A DNA stretch of 55,749 nt from Nostoc calcicola FACHB-3891 (GCF_014697355.1 NZ_JACJRQ010000045.1:1-55749); one strand, 5' to 3'; positions 33,111 through 42,751 are shown, counted from the first letter of the stretch. Notes: a model not told the origin generated them from the sequence alone. Numbers and translations: made by a program.

Positions 33111-34955
33111 GTGTCAGACTCTCTGTCATTGCGCGATCGCTATCTTGCTTTAATCGATGAAATTGTCGAAACCACCCTCAAGGGCAAAATTAGCTCTGTG
33201 GAACAGGTGTATCAAATGCTGCTTAAAAACATAACTTCTGGGACAGGGGAAGTGTTTGAGCTAGTTTTGAGCGATCGCCTGAGTGCCCTCCAAAGTCAAG
33301 TAGATAGTGAAAAAGACGAACTTAAAAAAGCTAAAGCTACTCGCAGTTTGAGAGCCATTAAAACGATTCAAACTCAATGGCAACGCTGGCAAGAGCAAAA
33401 CAAAGCCACAGAAGCGATCGCTTCTGCGGTAACAGAAATTACTACAGCTTCTGCTAACGAGCGGTTGGCCGCATTTGTCCGTGTTACTGACCCAAATCAG
33501 AAATATCCGCTAAATTTACCCCAATTACAGCAATTATCAAAATCATTACAGCAATTTGCCCAGGTAGATACTGATTTACAACAATTTTCCGAAGGTATTA
33601 CCCGTGGTTTAGCATCTTGGCAACGCCTACAAGAAAATTTGCTCAGTTGGATGTACGAGCAAAAAGAATCTTTGGGATTTGGCGGTGTACCAGGTGAACG
33701 CGGCCCGTGGGCGAGTTGGGCTAAGCAACTTAATAGTGAATTACCCCAAGCACTGTTTCGCACCTTAGCGATGGAGGAATCTGCAATTCAATTTGCCGAA
33801 CAACAGCGGGGTATCACCCTTAGAGATTGGGTGGAAATGGCATTAATTTTACAATATTTACAACGAGGCTTAATAAACTGGTTTGACCAACAAGCTTACG
33901 ATGTTAAAGCAGGGCCAAAGTTGTCCATTTCCACTTTTTTGACCTTTGCAGTGATTTGGAGTCAGTTAGCAAGTGGTTTTCAAAGCATTGGTGCAGCATA
34001 TAGCGATGCTTGTTCTCAAATTATGCTGCAAATTCTGCGAACCTTTGCCCAACGTTCATATTTTCCCCTTTACGGCGGGATTTTTGCCTCGTTTTCTGGC
34101 AGTTATCTCCGAAATGCCCTAGATTATTTGGATGAACCACTGCGTCCAGCAGAGAAAACCCAAGAAAAAGCGCGTATTTTGACACTTTTAGGTTATTCAC
34201 AGCGTGCTTTGGGACAATATCAGCGCTCTTTGGACTTTCATCAACAGGCACTAGAGATATCTAGGAGTGCAGGCGATCGCCCCTGTGAAATTGCCAATCT
34301 CAACCACCTCAGCCGTACCTACGTACAACAGCAAAATTATGCCGAGGCAATTAACTATAGCCAACGAGCATTAATATTGAGTCGGCAAGCAGGCGATCGC
34401 ACAGGAGAGGCAAACGCGCTGGTAAATTTAGGTTACAGCGAAGTCATGCAGGCTCAGCAACTGGAAAATCTAGAACCAGAAACCTACGAATCAGCAATTA
34501 ATTATTTAGAACAAGGTTTAAAGTTGTCAGAAAAATTAGGCGATATTCCAAGTAAAGCCTTATGTATCAGCAGCTTAGGAATTGCTTATTTAGTAATTGG
34601 ACAACATCAAACTGCAATTAAATATCTCGAAGATGCTTTCAAAATAGCGCAATTTTCTGGCGATCTGTATCTCCAAGGACGGAATTTAGCTTATTTAGCT
34701 GAAGCTTACTATCATCTGCAAAATGCCGAAAAAACCATTTACACAGGCAGCTTAGGAATGTATCTTTTGAACCAAATTGCTTCTCGTGAATGGCGTCAAC
34801 CAGCAGGATTACTGACAATTTTACAGGGACAAATAGGAACAGAAACTTTCCAAAAGTTATTACAGCAACATCGTTCTAAAATGATTGCAGTTATTGGTGT
34901 AGATGGCTATGATTACATCCCGCAATTGTTGGAAGAATACAAACAAGATATGTAA
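33111..34955 (+). CDS. TPR-repeat protein
   Basis: 614 residues from GTG 33111; no earlier in-frame ATG fits. The first 130 residues are a charged helical region with coiled-coil character (VDSEKDELKKAKATRSLRAI). A middle domain of about 150-340 is unrecognised. From about 345 there are at least five TPRs (RILTLLGYSQRALGQYQRSL, CEIANLNHLSRTYVQQQNYA, GEANALVNLGYSEVMQAQQL, KALCISSLGIAYLVIGQHQT, LQGRNLAYLAEAYYHLQNAE). No signal peptide, so it is likely a cytoplasmic scaffold. It is divergent from the DUF4157 gene across 257 bp of repeat-rich DNA (ACTCCTAACTCCT units). Confidence 0.85.
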   Translation: MSDSLSLRDRYLALIDEIVETTLKGKISSVEQVYQMLLKNITSGTGEVFELVLSDRLSALQSQVDSEKDELKKAKATRSLRAIKTIQTQWQRWQEQNKATEAIASAVTEITTASANERLAAFVRVTDPNQKYPLNLPQLQQLSKSLQQFAQVDTDLQQFSEGITRGLASWQRLQENLLSWMYEQKESLGFGGVPGERGPWASWAKQLNSELPQALFRTLAMEESAIQFAEQQRGITLRDWVEMALILQYLQRGLINWFDQQAYDVKAGPKLSISTFLTFAVIWSQLASGFQSIGAAYSDACSQIMLQILRTFAQRSYFPLYGGIFASFSGSYLRNALDYLDEPLRPAEKTQEKARILTLLGYSQRALGQYQRSLDFHQQALEISRSAGDRPCEIANLNHLSRTYVQQQNYAEAINYSQRALILSRQAGDRTGEANALVNLGYSEVMQAQQLENLEPETYESAINYLEQGLKLSEKLGDIPSKALCISSLGIAYLVIGQHQTAIKYLEDAFKIAQFSGDLYLQGRNLAYLAEAYYHLQNAEKTIYTGSLGMYLLNQIASREWRQPAGLLTILQGQIGTETFQKLLQQHRSKMIAVIGVDGYDYIPQLLEEYKQDM

Positions 34956-34995
34956 TGACGAACAATTCTACGAAACATCAGATTGGGTATTGGTT

Positions 34996-35550
34996 ATGAC
35001 ACCTTCAAACTATCGCGTCGGTAGCGTTCATCTAGACATACACTTCGCTGTCGGCGAATGCTCTTTGGGATCGCTCCTCGTTGCCAAGAGCGATCGCGGG
35101 ATTTGCGCCATTTTTCTAGGCGACGAACCAGACGCACTGATACGCAATTTGCAAGACCGATTTCCACGTGCCAATCTGATCCGCGGGGACGCGGAGTTTG
35201 AGCAGCTCGTCTCGAAAGTGGTGGGTTTTGTAGAAGCGCCAGCATTGGGGCTAGACTTGCCTCTTGATGTCCGCGGTACTGCCTTCCAGCAGCTCGTGTG
35301 GCAAGCGTTGCAGAAGATTCCACACGGCTCGACGGCCAGCTATACGGACATCGCCAAGTGCATCGGGTTGCCAAAATCGGTTCGGGCAGTTGCTCAGGCC
35401 TGCGCTGCAAATCCCCTAGCAGTAGTGATTCCTTGCCATCGTGTTGTGCGTCATGACGGCGCATTGTCAGGCTATCGATGGGGCGTCGAACGCAAACGCA
35501 TTCTTCTGGAACGCGAGACACGGACATCAACGCAGCAGCCAGGACGGTAA
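34996..35550 (+). CDS. O6-alkylguanine-DNA alkyltransferase, Ada C-terminal type
   Basis: 184 residues from ATG 34996; the longer frame from 34903 overlaps the TPR gene and is less likely. It matches the methyltransferase half of Ada: VGECSLGSLLVAKSDRGICAI, shown in part, then RGTAFQQLVWQALQKIP, the active-site PCHR (IPCHRVV) with its acceptor Cys, and LSGYRWGVERK. The enzyme repairs O6-methylguanine by taking the methyl onto Cys. The N-terminal Ada regulator (Cys-rich domain and AraC-type HTH) is absent. GC content is visibly higher than in neighbours (GCGGGGACGCGGAG, CTCGACGGCC), which suggests gene transfer from a GC-rich bacterium. Confidence 0.88.
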   Translation: MTPSNYRVGSVHLDIHFAVGECSLGSLLVAKSDRGICAIFLGDEPDALIRNLQDRFPRANLIRGDAEFEQLVSKVVGFVEAPALGLDLPLDVRGTAFQQLVWQALQKIPHGSTASYTDIAKCIGLPKSVRAVAQACAANPLAVVIPCHRVVRHDGALSGYRWGVERKRILLERETRTSTQQPGR

Positions 35551-35719
35551 TAAGCTGTAAAACATCTAGTTTGCATGTTAAGGCTGACGGGGAGATGGGG
35601 AGATTGGGAGATGGGGAGAGGAATTGAGCAATTAAGCAACAATCCAAAATATGCAAGTTAAATGTGGAACAGCTTATCAGATTTGGTTGAAGACTTAGGC
35701 ATCCATTAGGATGTTCGCA

Positions 35720-36352
35720 TTACGAATTACGAATTAAATAAGCTAGTTGTTTTAACACTTTCACGACAGTATGTAAATCATTTCCACGATTAAGTGATAG
35801 CGTGTAGGATAATGCATATTTGGGTATACTTTGTTTGCTCAACTTAATAAATTGAAATTCTCGACCATTGGTGACAAAACCAAATACTGGTTTATCACTT
35901 TTAGGATTAGCAAACATATAAGCTAATGCTTGGGGAATTCCCAACTCTAAAGAATACTGCGATCGCTTGGCCTCAATCACAAGCACCCAGAATGGTGGAT
36001 TAAACACCAATATATCAATGCGTCCTCGGATAATTGTGCCTTCATCTTCAGAAGAAATTTCCACTTCTTCCTCAGAAGCAATGTAAAAAGGTGGTTGATA
36101 AAAACCAGCCAGACCCAATAGTGGAGAAAGTATCACCATTTTAACTACAGGTTCTAAAATGGGATATCGAGATAGATGCTGATACTCGGCTTTGATTTCT
36201 TCGAGATTTTCTTTTTCTAACTCATTAAGTTCTGGCAAATTATCTTGCCACTCACGAAAGAAGTTTTCATCATCAGCACGTTGCAAATTAAATTGCTCAA
36301 TCAGTTGATTGAAACTGACATCTTCTCTAACTCTAGGAGATTTTCGCCTCAT
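35720..36352 (-). CDS. PD-(D/E)XK nuclease-like protein
   Basis: 210 residues. GRIDILVFNPPFWVLVIEAKRS contains the Asp and the Glu-x-Lys of a PD-(D/E)XK nuclease core (D in GRIDIL, E and K in IEAKR). GIPQALAYM and PVFGFVTNGREFQFI follow, as in the type I restriction R N-terminal and Dnd-like nuclease families common in cyanobacteria. The N-terminal 80 residues are helical and acidic. No methylase or helicase is adjacent, so it is not a complete restriction system. It may be a stand-alone nuclease or a domesticated relic. No start ribosome-binding site is clear. Confidence 0.75.
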   Translation of the reverse strand: MRRKSPRVREDVSFNQLIEQFNLQRADDENFFREWQDNLPELNELEKENLEEIKAEYQHLSRYPILEPVVKMVILSPLLGLAGFYQPPFYIASEEEVEISSEDEGTIIRGRIDILVFNPPFWVLVIEAKRSQYSLELGIPQALAYMFANPKSDKPVFGFVTNGREFQFIKLSKQSIPKYALSYTLSLNRGNDLHTVVKVLKQLAYLIRNS

Positions 36353-36378
36353 GGTGGGAAATCGAATTCACGTCTGGT

Positions 36379-37260
36379 CTAATTAATTCCTTTTTTCACC
36401 AATTCTGGAATTTGAGAAGGCCGTTCAGCTACGGGAACTTCTACTTCTTTCAAAGCAGCCAATTTACTTTGGGCTGTGCCAAAATTTGCGTCTCGTCCGA
36501 TAACTGTTGCTAAAGTCCCGGTTTGACGCCAACTTTTTCCAGGTGGTGCAAGTCTCCCTGCAATGTAGGCAATTACTGGTTTATCAATGGCCTCAGCAAT
36601 GTACCGCGCCGCAGCTTCTTCACTACCACCACCGGGTTGCCCGACTAAAACGATCGCTTCTGTACTTTCATCTTCATCGAGAATTTGTAGCCATTGCAAA
36701 AACGAAGAACCAACGATCGCATCACTACCAATGCTGACACTAATCGACTGTCCCAAACCAGCTTTTGTTAATTCGTAGGCGACTTCGTAGGTAAGGGTAC
36801 TGCTACGACTGACGATCCCCACTGGCCCTGGTGTATAAAATTCACTAGGCTGAGTTCCTAAGAGAATTTTTCCCGGCACAACGATCCCCGGACTATTTGG
36901 CCCGACTACCAAGGTTTCGCAAGCCTCGGCTTTGCGGAGTAATTGCACCATATCCAAAGGCGGCACTCCAGCAGTGATAATAATAATTTGGCGAATCTGA
37001 GATGCGATCGCTTCTAATGCCGCATCCAAAACATCGTAAGGATCTACACAGATGATTGTTGTATCAATTGCACCAAATTTTTCTACTACTTCCTCCACTA
37101 AGTCAAATACTGGCAGTTCGTACAGTTCCTGTCCACCGCATCCAGGATTAACACCAGCTACCAAATTGGTACCATAAGCTTTCATTTGAGCCACATGAGT
37201 GCTTGATATAAATTCACAAAAACCTTGAATTAAGACTTTACTCTCTGGTGTTAAGTTCAT
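36379..37260 (-). CDS. sucD: SucD-like acyl-CoA synthetase alpha subunit without catalytic His
   Basis: 293 residues, colinear with succinyl-CoA synthetase alpha (VPGKILLG, GPVGIVSRSSTLTYEVAYEL, GLGQSISVSIG). Two key residues differ. The phospho-acceptor His246 of E. coli (in MGHAGA) is Gln246 here (WRQTGT), and Glu208, which holds the phosphohistidine, is Gln208 (VGQPGG against IGEIGG). The CoA loop near residue 12 is also changed (GFCEFISS). By the known mechanism it cannot form phosphohistidine. It may have a structural, regulatory or different enzymatic role. The beta-like gene lies 297 bp upstream on the same strand. Confidence 0.8.
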   Translation of the reverse strand: MNLTPESKVLIQGFCEFISSTHVAQMKAYGTNLVAGVNPGCGGQELYELPVFDLVEEVVEKFGAIDTTIICVDPYDVLDAALEAIASQIRQIIIITAGVPPLDMVQLLRKAEACETLVVGPNSPGIVVPGKILLGTQPSEFYTPGPVGIVSRSSTLTYEVAYELTKAGLGQSISVSIGSDAIVGSSFLQWLQILDEDESTEAIVLVGQPGGGSEEAAARYIAEAIDKPVIAYIAGRLAPPGKSWRQTGTLATVIGRDANFGTAQSKLAALKEVEVPVAERPSQIPELVKKGIN

Positions 37261-37557
37261 AAGAAATTATCCTAAATTTGGCAAGCCAATGAGTTGAGCC
37301 ACTGACTAAAAAACGATGTACATTATTGTATTGATTCTGTTTTTGCTGAAATTTATTATTTTGACTGTTGGATTCCAAAATTCATTTCCGGCAGAATATA
37401 GTAATTCTAATAGAAATAAACAAAAACTATTCTGATTCCTGAATTCTTCCCAAATTACAAATTATTAGCGGCCAATGATTTATTGACGTTAGAGACCAAG
37501 CAGATTTCTCCGTATGTTCAATCCAAAATCCAAAATCTAAAATCTAAAATTGTCTGA

Positions 37558-38805
37558 CTATTTCTTATTAGCAGTTGGTTTAGCAAGATGAACTGCAACT
37601 TCCACTGCCTCATCTAGATTTTCTACCACAACAAGGGCACTGCTGGTTTTTTTAAGTGTTGCTAAATATTTTTTAGCTGCATTCAACTCCGAACCAGCAA
37701 GGCGGACAACTAAGGATGGAAAATTCAAATCTGGCGGAATTTTACTACCATTAGAGCGTACAATTTTTAATTTGAGTTCGTTATTGTCGTGTTGTACAAA
37801 TTTGGCGATGATTTGGGCTACTTCCTCAGCTTGAGGAATGCTACCCAGGAAGTTAATTAGTATAACTTCGATGCTTTTGTCAGCAGCTAAAATTTTCAAA
37901 CCTGTTTCTAGGCGATCGCTAAATGTAGTTGGCGTAGTATCCGTCAGAAAAACATGGCGTAGATTCAAACAAACGCCTGGCTTACCGCCAGCATTAGCGA
38001 CTAAATCCAAAGTTGCCATGACTGAACCAGTACCATTACCTAAAATACCGATTTTTCCGTGCATTTGCACACCATCCCAGTCGCCCAAAATACCGTTAAT
38101 TTCAGTACTTGGATGACGACCGATGATTTTTGCTGCCATTTGTGCAAGATCTGGATGACGCTTAATTGCGCGTTCATTCACCCTGACTTTACCATTGAGA
38201 GCCATCACTTCACCATTAGGATTGACTGCCAAGGGGTTGATTTCGACTAAATCCAGGTCTTTTTGCACAAATAAGTGGTACATCTTTTGGACAACGTTGC
38301 TTACTGATTGCATCAACTTTCCCTGCAAACCCATTTTCAAAGCGAGTCGTCGGGCATAAAATGGTGAGAATTCTTGTTCAACGACGACATGGTGCATTTT
38401 TTCGCCAGCGGATTCCCAATCGATGTTTGCTTCTTTGCAACCTAAAAGTACTGGTCGGCAAACAGCGGTGTCTAAAACCACCGCCAGATAAAATTCCTGG
38501 TTGGCGTCGTATTGGGATTCTGCCAGCACAACTTCCGGCAACTCGCCCCATATGGGTAAACTAAAGATATTTTGGGCAGCGGCGATCGCATCGATAGTTG
38601 TTTCGGCAAATCTGACTCCACCTGCCTTTGCCCGTTCCGCTCCGTGTACTTGAGATTTCAGTACAATCGGAAAGCTAATTTTTAAACGTTTCAAATCTGT
38701 GGGATGGTCAATTCGTTGGGAAGGCAATACAGGAATGCCTATTTTTCCAAACCATTCTTTAACTTGGTACTCTAATAAATCCATTGATACACCTTGTATT
38801 GACAT
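37558..38805 (-). CDS. sucC: SucC-like acyl-CoA synthetase beta subunit, divergent
   Basis: 415 residues; the likely start is MDLLEYQVKEWF, residue 8 of this frame (38784), as other SucC begin there. An ATP-grasp domain spans about 1-240: VLKSQVHGAERAKAGGV and DLVEINPLAVNPNGEVMAL. The CoA-ligase domain follows (GKIGILGNGTGSVMATLDLV). The family motifs LDVGGGA and NIFGGI, which contact the alpha subunit and the substrate, are replaced by LNLRHVFL and NFLGSI. With the His-less alpha subunit this points to a diverged pair. ATP binding may persist. True sucCD may lie elsewhere in the genome. Confidence 0.8.
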   Translation of the reverse strand: MSIQGVSMDLLEYQVKEWFGKIGIPVLPSQRIDHPTDLKRLKISFPIVLKSQVHGAERAKAGGVRFAETTIDAIAAAQNIFSLPIWGELPEVVLAESQYDANQEFYLAVVLDTAVCRPVLLGCKEANIDWESAGEKMHHVVVEQEFSPFYARRLALKMGLQGKLMQSVSNVVQKMYHLFVQKDLDLVEINPLAVNPNGEVMALNGKVRVNERAIKRHPDLAQMAAKIIGRHPSTEINGILGDWDGVQMHGKIGILGNGTGSVMATLDLVANAGGKPGVCLNLRHVFLTDTTPTTFSDRLETGLKILAADKSIEVILINFLGSIPQAEEVAQIIAKFVQHDNNELKLKIVRSNGSKIPPDLNFPSLVVRLAGSELNAAKKYLATLKKTSSALVVVENLDEAVEVAVHLAKPTANKK

Positions 38806-39413
38806 TTTCCAAGCTTTTGGTTAGTGCTGTCTGAATATTTGGCAGCACGCTTATTACATAATTAAGCTTTTGGCAGCTATAAAAACTTATTTTTCACGTA
38901 TCAATTTTATCGAATTCAGCAAATGAGGCAAATTAATTTCTTGAGCCGCAATACGTAATTAACCTCCTCAGTAGACTTCCCAGCATAGAAGATAACTAGC
39001 ATTCCTGTCAAAAACCTCTGACATCGCAACATTTCCTTAACCTGTGGATAATTTGGTCACAATTCTTTTGTAACTAGAATTTTGCTCTTCAGTAGCTGTT
39101 GTGAATTTAATTGTCACAAAATCAGGCAGTGAAAATCCTGAAAAATTCTATTATTCCCATTTTTCAGGAAAAATATATACCTGTGGATAGATTATCTAAT
39201 TTTGCATCTAGCGGGTTGAAAATGTAGCCGTGCGAACAATCGCTACTATTTTAATTTTTGGTTAAAAGTCGGAATTTGTGTTAGAAAGTTGTTCGATTAG
39301 ATTTTCAGGCTGTGGTTAGTTAAACTGTGCGTCTTTATTCAAAAAAACCAAACAGTTCATTTCATCTCCTTAAAGATAATCAAAACAATATAGAAGTTCA
39401 GCACGAAAGTTCT
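38806..39413. other. AT-rich intergenic region
   Basis: About 600 bp between divergent genes, with no credible gene. CCTGTGGATA-like pairs (39038-39050, 39179-39190) and TTTTTCAGGAAAAATAT hairpin DNA are present. A GTG-led extension of the next gene starts at 39327. Promoters for both genes should lie here. Confidence 0.4.
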
Positions 39414-41231
39414 ATGAAAGTAGCAGTGCAGCAAGAAGATTTACAGCTTTTAGCCAAAACTTTGCAAGAACAATTGCTTGTAGAAGTCCCATCAGCTGGA
39501 GTCTTTCAAGTTAAGTGTGCCGTCAATAAAGACGAGCTAATGATTTTAACACAACACCCATCAGGTGTAATATTTGATACTCAAGTAATTTTTGCAGCCA
39601 TTGAGGACGCACTCCAGTCCTTAGCGACCTACAGAGAGCAACGAGTCCAATGTTTCCTCAGAGTTTTTGGCGAACAACTTCCTTATGCCAAATGTTTTCT
39701 AGCTCTCAAGCAAACGCCGACATGGGAAGACGGGGAGACGGGGATTTGGGGATCTGGGGGAATAAGGGGAGAGCGGGAAGATGAGGGAGATGAGGGAGTA
39801 GGGGGAGATAAGGAAGCAATATCCTTCTCATCTCCCTCATCCCCCTCATCTGCTCTGGCCTATTTTCCATCGCTGGATGAAACTGAAGATGAGGAAGTAT
39901 TTGACCCATTTGCAGATGCACCGAATTTGCCGGCTTCTAAGCCAGCACGCCAAGTCAAACCCATTTTACTAAGTGTAGCTTTGGTGGGAATTGTGGTTTT
40001 AGGCGTTGCTGGTTATTTAGGGACTCGCCCTTGTGTGATGTCTGAGTGTAAAGAAATACAAGTTGCTGAGCAATTAAAAACACAATCCCCCCAATTGATG
40101 CGTCGTGCCAAGTCGGAAAAAGAATTACTAGCATTGCAGCAGCGACTGACGACGGCTAGCGCAGCCTTGAGTGCAATTCCTAGTTGGTCACCCCGTTACC
40201 AGGTGTCAGAAGAACTCAAAGCAAGTTTGTCTGGACGATCAGAAAAAATCGACCAGGTGGTTAAGGCTTTGCAGACAGCATCTTTGGCGGCAGAAAAAAT
40301 TAAAACTCCCGCACGTAGTTTAGAAGAAATACAAGCTAGACAACATTTATGGCGACAGGCGATCGCACCACTAGAGGCCATAACTCCCAATAGTGAACTC
40401 TATCCATTAGTGCAAGCAAAATTATTTAGCTATCGTATCAGTTTGCACGCTGTCAATCAGCAGATGCTAACTGAAGAAAAATGGCTGAAAAAACTAGCAG
40501 CAGCCAAAGATGTAGCGAATACAGCCGAAAATCGCCAAGCTACTGCTAAATCTTTGAAGGACTGGCAAAAAGTCCAGTCTAACTGGCAGGTAGTCATTAA
40601 TGCTTTGAGGGTGATTCCCCAGAATAGCCCTGCATATGAAGAAGCCCAAAAGTTGTTGGTAGATTATAAACCTAAGTTAGTAGTAGCACGCGATCGCGCT
40701 ACTAAAGAACAATTAGCTGCTAGAACTTACCAACAAGCCGTTAGCACTGCCAACCAAGCTAAAGTCTATCAGCAACAAAACCAATGGCAAGTAGCAGCAA
40801 CATACTGGGATCGGGCTTTGGAAACTGCAAAAAAAGTTTCCCAAGATAGCTTGTACTACACTCAAGCTCAGTCTCTCATCGAACCCTACTCAACAGCTCT
40901 CAAACAAGCACAAGAAAAACTTCAAGTTGTTAGTGGTTTGCAACAAACCCGCACTGACTTAGAGAAAACCTGTATTAATGGAATTCGGATTTGCACTTTT
41001 AGCATGGACAATGCAGGAATTATTGTCAGGTTAACCCCTGAGTATGACCAATTAAGACAAAATAGTTTGGCTAATCCTGCTTCTGAGAACTCGGATAATG
41101 CTGTTGACCTTGCCAATCACTTACAAATCTTACAGGAAGCCCTAGCTGCAATTAGTGACAACGCCAATTTATCCCTGTTTCTTTATGATTCCCAAGGTCA
41201 AGTAATTTATACGCGGACACTGGGAGGGTAG
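39414..41231 (+). CDS. membrane protein with coiled-coil repeats
   Basis: 605 residues from ATG 39414 (MKVAVQQEDLQLL), preceded by GAAAG; a GTG 39327 start would add 29 poor residues. The N-domain of about 100 residues is soluble. Then comes low-complexity Gly/Glu and Ser/Pro sequence (EREDEGDEGVGGDKE; SFSSPSSPSS) made by a G-rich then C-rich repeat at about 39725-39860. One membrane helix (ILLSVALVGIVVLGVAGYL) follows, then long helical repeats over about 235-530 (LEEIQARQHLWRQAIAPLEAI; WQVVINALRVIPQNSP; WQVAATYWDRALE). The C-terminal domain has IRICTFSMDN. The large part is outside the cytoplasm or in the lumen. Family unknown. Confidence 0.7.
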   Translation: MKVAVQQEDLQLLAKTLQEQLLVEVPSAGVFQVKCAVNKDELMILTQHPSGVIFDTQVIFAAIEDALQSLATYREQRVQCFLRVFGEQLPYAKCFLALKQTPTWEDGETGIWGSGGIRGEREDEGDEGVGGDKEAISFSSPSSPSSALAYFPSLDETEDEEVFDPFADAPNLPASKPARQVKPILLSVALVGIVVLGVAGYLGTRPCVMSECKEIQVAEQLKTQSPQLMRRAKSEKELLALQQRLTTASAALSAIPSWSPRYQVSEELKASLSGRSEKIDQVVKALQTASLAAEKIKTPARSLEEIQARQHLWRQAIAPLEAITPNSELYPLVQAKLFSYRISLHAVNQQMLTEEKWLKKLAAAKDVANTAENRQATAKSLKDWQKVQSNWQVVINALRVIPQNSPAYEEAQKLLVDYKPKLVVARDRATKEQLAARTYQQAVSTANQAKVYQQQNQWQVAATYWDRALETAKKVSQDSLYYTQAQSLIEPYSTALKQAQEKLQVVSGLQQTRTDLEKTCINGIRICTFSMDNAGIIVRLTPEYDQLRQNSLANPASENSDNAVDLANHLQILQEALAAISDNANLSLFLYDSQGQVIYTRTLGG

Positions 41232-41239
41232 GAAAGGCA

Positions 41240-41375
41240 GGGGAGGCAGGGGAGGCAGGGGAGAGAGGGAGCAATGCGATTTTGTTAAACCTATTTGTTT
41301 ACCTCCTAGTGAAACTCGAATTTATTCTGACTCCTGAATTCTGAATTCTGAATTCTGACTCCTTACTCCTGAATT
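41240..41375. repeat. tandem GAGGCAGGGG and AATTCTG repeats
   Basis: GGCAGGGGAG units (41240-41268), then CTGAATT/CTGACTC heptamers (about 41328-41375). These are typical short tandem repeats of filamentous cyanobacteria. They fill the gap between convergent genes. Confidence 0.7.
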
Positions 41376-41381
41376 CTCTTT

Positions 41382-41888
41382 TCATAAATCAATTTTCATT
41401 GTGAAAGAGATTCCGCCAACTCGGTTGATTGTCTCGCTACCGGGGACGACTTGAAAACCTAATCTTTTATATAAAGCCAAGGCGGGATTTGTCGCTCTAG
41501 TGCTGAGGGATACTGATGGGTATGATGTTTTGGCTGCTGCTAATAAATGCTTGAGTAGCTGTGTTCCTATGCCTTGATTGCGATGGTCAGGAAGAATTGC
41601 TATTGCTAATTCAGGAGTGCGATCGCTAATATAACCATATCCTTTATTTTCACCTGTCAATAAACGCAGCCATGCTGCTCCGACTGGCTGATTACTACTT
41701 CCCAAAATAGCAACAAAGCCACTATCATCTTTACATCCCCAATTTTTTACATATTTTGCTAAATCAGGATGATTCATTGCATCCTGCACTGTAAAATTAC
41801 CTTCGTTTCCCAAATGCGCTGCTTCGTAAAGCATTTGCCACAGAAAAGGCTCGTCTTTTTCTGTGAGTGGACAAATAGAATAATTCAT
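41382..41888 (-). CDS. GNAT acetyltransferase
   Basis: 168 residues from ATG 41888, chosen because GGAGG lies 5-6 nt upstream; a longer frame from 41936 lacks one. GNAT fold: ELAIAILPDHRNQGIGTQLLKHLL holds the acetyl-CoA loop (R-N-Q-G-I-G). SVSLSTRATNPALALYKRLGFQ is the C-terminal strand-helix-strand. The front part (CPLTEKDEPFLWQML) is the usual RimI-like start. It transfers an acetyl group from acetyl-CoA to an unknown amine. A single-gene unit. Confidence 0.85.
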   Translation of the reverse strand: MNYSICPLTEKDEPFLWQMLYEAAHLGNEGNFTVQDAMNHPDLAKYVKNWGCKDDSGFVAILGSSNQPVGAAWLRLLTGENKGYGYISDRTPELAIAILPDHRNQGIGTQLLKHLLAAAKTSYPSVSLSTRATNPALALYKRLGFQVVPGSETINRVGGISFTMKIDL

Positions 41889-42101
41889 AACCTCCGATAA
41901 TACTAAGTTGCCAAAGTTAATTTTATTGACAATCAAAGCACCTACATAATACCAATTTGAACAATGATGACGATCCTAACAACTTGCCCTGTAAATCTTT
42001 CAAAATCCAAAATCAGAAATGGTATGAGCGCTGACGAAGTAAATAATACTATCTCAGCCAATTTGGTATAAATCCTGCCCTAAAACCCGCTTTTGTCAAC
42101 G

Positions 42102-42656
42102 TTAAAATAATTTACTTAGTGGAGCCGATAAACCATCAAGGCTGACGAGATTTTTCTGCTGCTGATATTCTCTAACTCCCTGTTCGCCTTTTTTACTAGC
42201 CCAGGTTACTAGAGTTTGGCGTTGACCTCGATATTCATAGAGTGGTACGCCAAAACCACAGGAGGTCTGTACTTCTTGGATATCGGCGACGATAATTTGA
42301 CGAGTTCCAGGTATTTCTGGAAATAGATAGTACAGTGAGTTCCAGTCAGGAGAAGTCGGTAAAATCGTATTTCCTTGACCATAAAGACGCAGGATACAAG
42401 CAGGTTCCTCAAAAGCGCAAAACATGAAAGTAATTCGCCCATTTTCTTGTAAATGGGCGGAAGTTTCGTTACTACTGCCTGTAAGATCTATATAACCCAC
42501 TCGATTGGGAGAAAGGATGCGAAAGCAATCCAAACCTTTAGGAGACAGGTTAATATGACCTGTGGAACTCAAGGGTGCAGAGCCAACAAAAAAAAGGTGT
42601 TGGGCAGCAATGAAGCCTTGCAGTTCCTCAGTGATACAGTCAAAAAATTTAGCCAT
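42102..42656 (-). CDS. pyridoxamine-5'-phosphate-oxidase-like flavin protein
   Basis: 184 residues of split-barrel fold: FVGSAPLSSTGHINLSPKG, YIDLTGSSNETSAHLQENGRITFMF, ILRLYGQGNTI and IIVADIQEVQTSCGFGVPLYEY. Members of this branch bind FMN or F420 and reduce unknown substrates; they are not the vitamin B6 enzyme itself. The C-terminal WASKKGEQGVREYQQQKN is conserved in the branch. It lies on the minus strand between the GNAT and DUF937 genes, with repeats on both sides. Confidence 0.85.
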   Translation of the reverse strand: MAKFFDCITEELQGFIAAQHLFFVGSAPLSSTGHINLSPKGLDCFRILSPNRVGYIDLTGSSNETSAHLQENGRITFMFCAFEEPACILRLYGQGNTILPTSPDWNSLYYLFPEIPGTRQIIVADIQEVQTSCGFGVPLYEYRGQRQTLVTWASKKGEQGVREYQQQKNLVSLDGLSAPLSKLF

Positions 42657-42751
42657 AGACTGTCTGATTTGTATTAGCAGATTTCCCTTCTTTTCAGCCT
42701 ATGTCCAAGCTAAGAATCTAGCAAGGCCTATTTGCCAATGTCTCATGAGAA

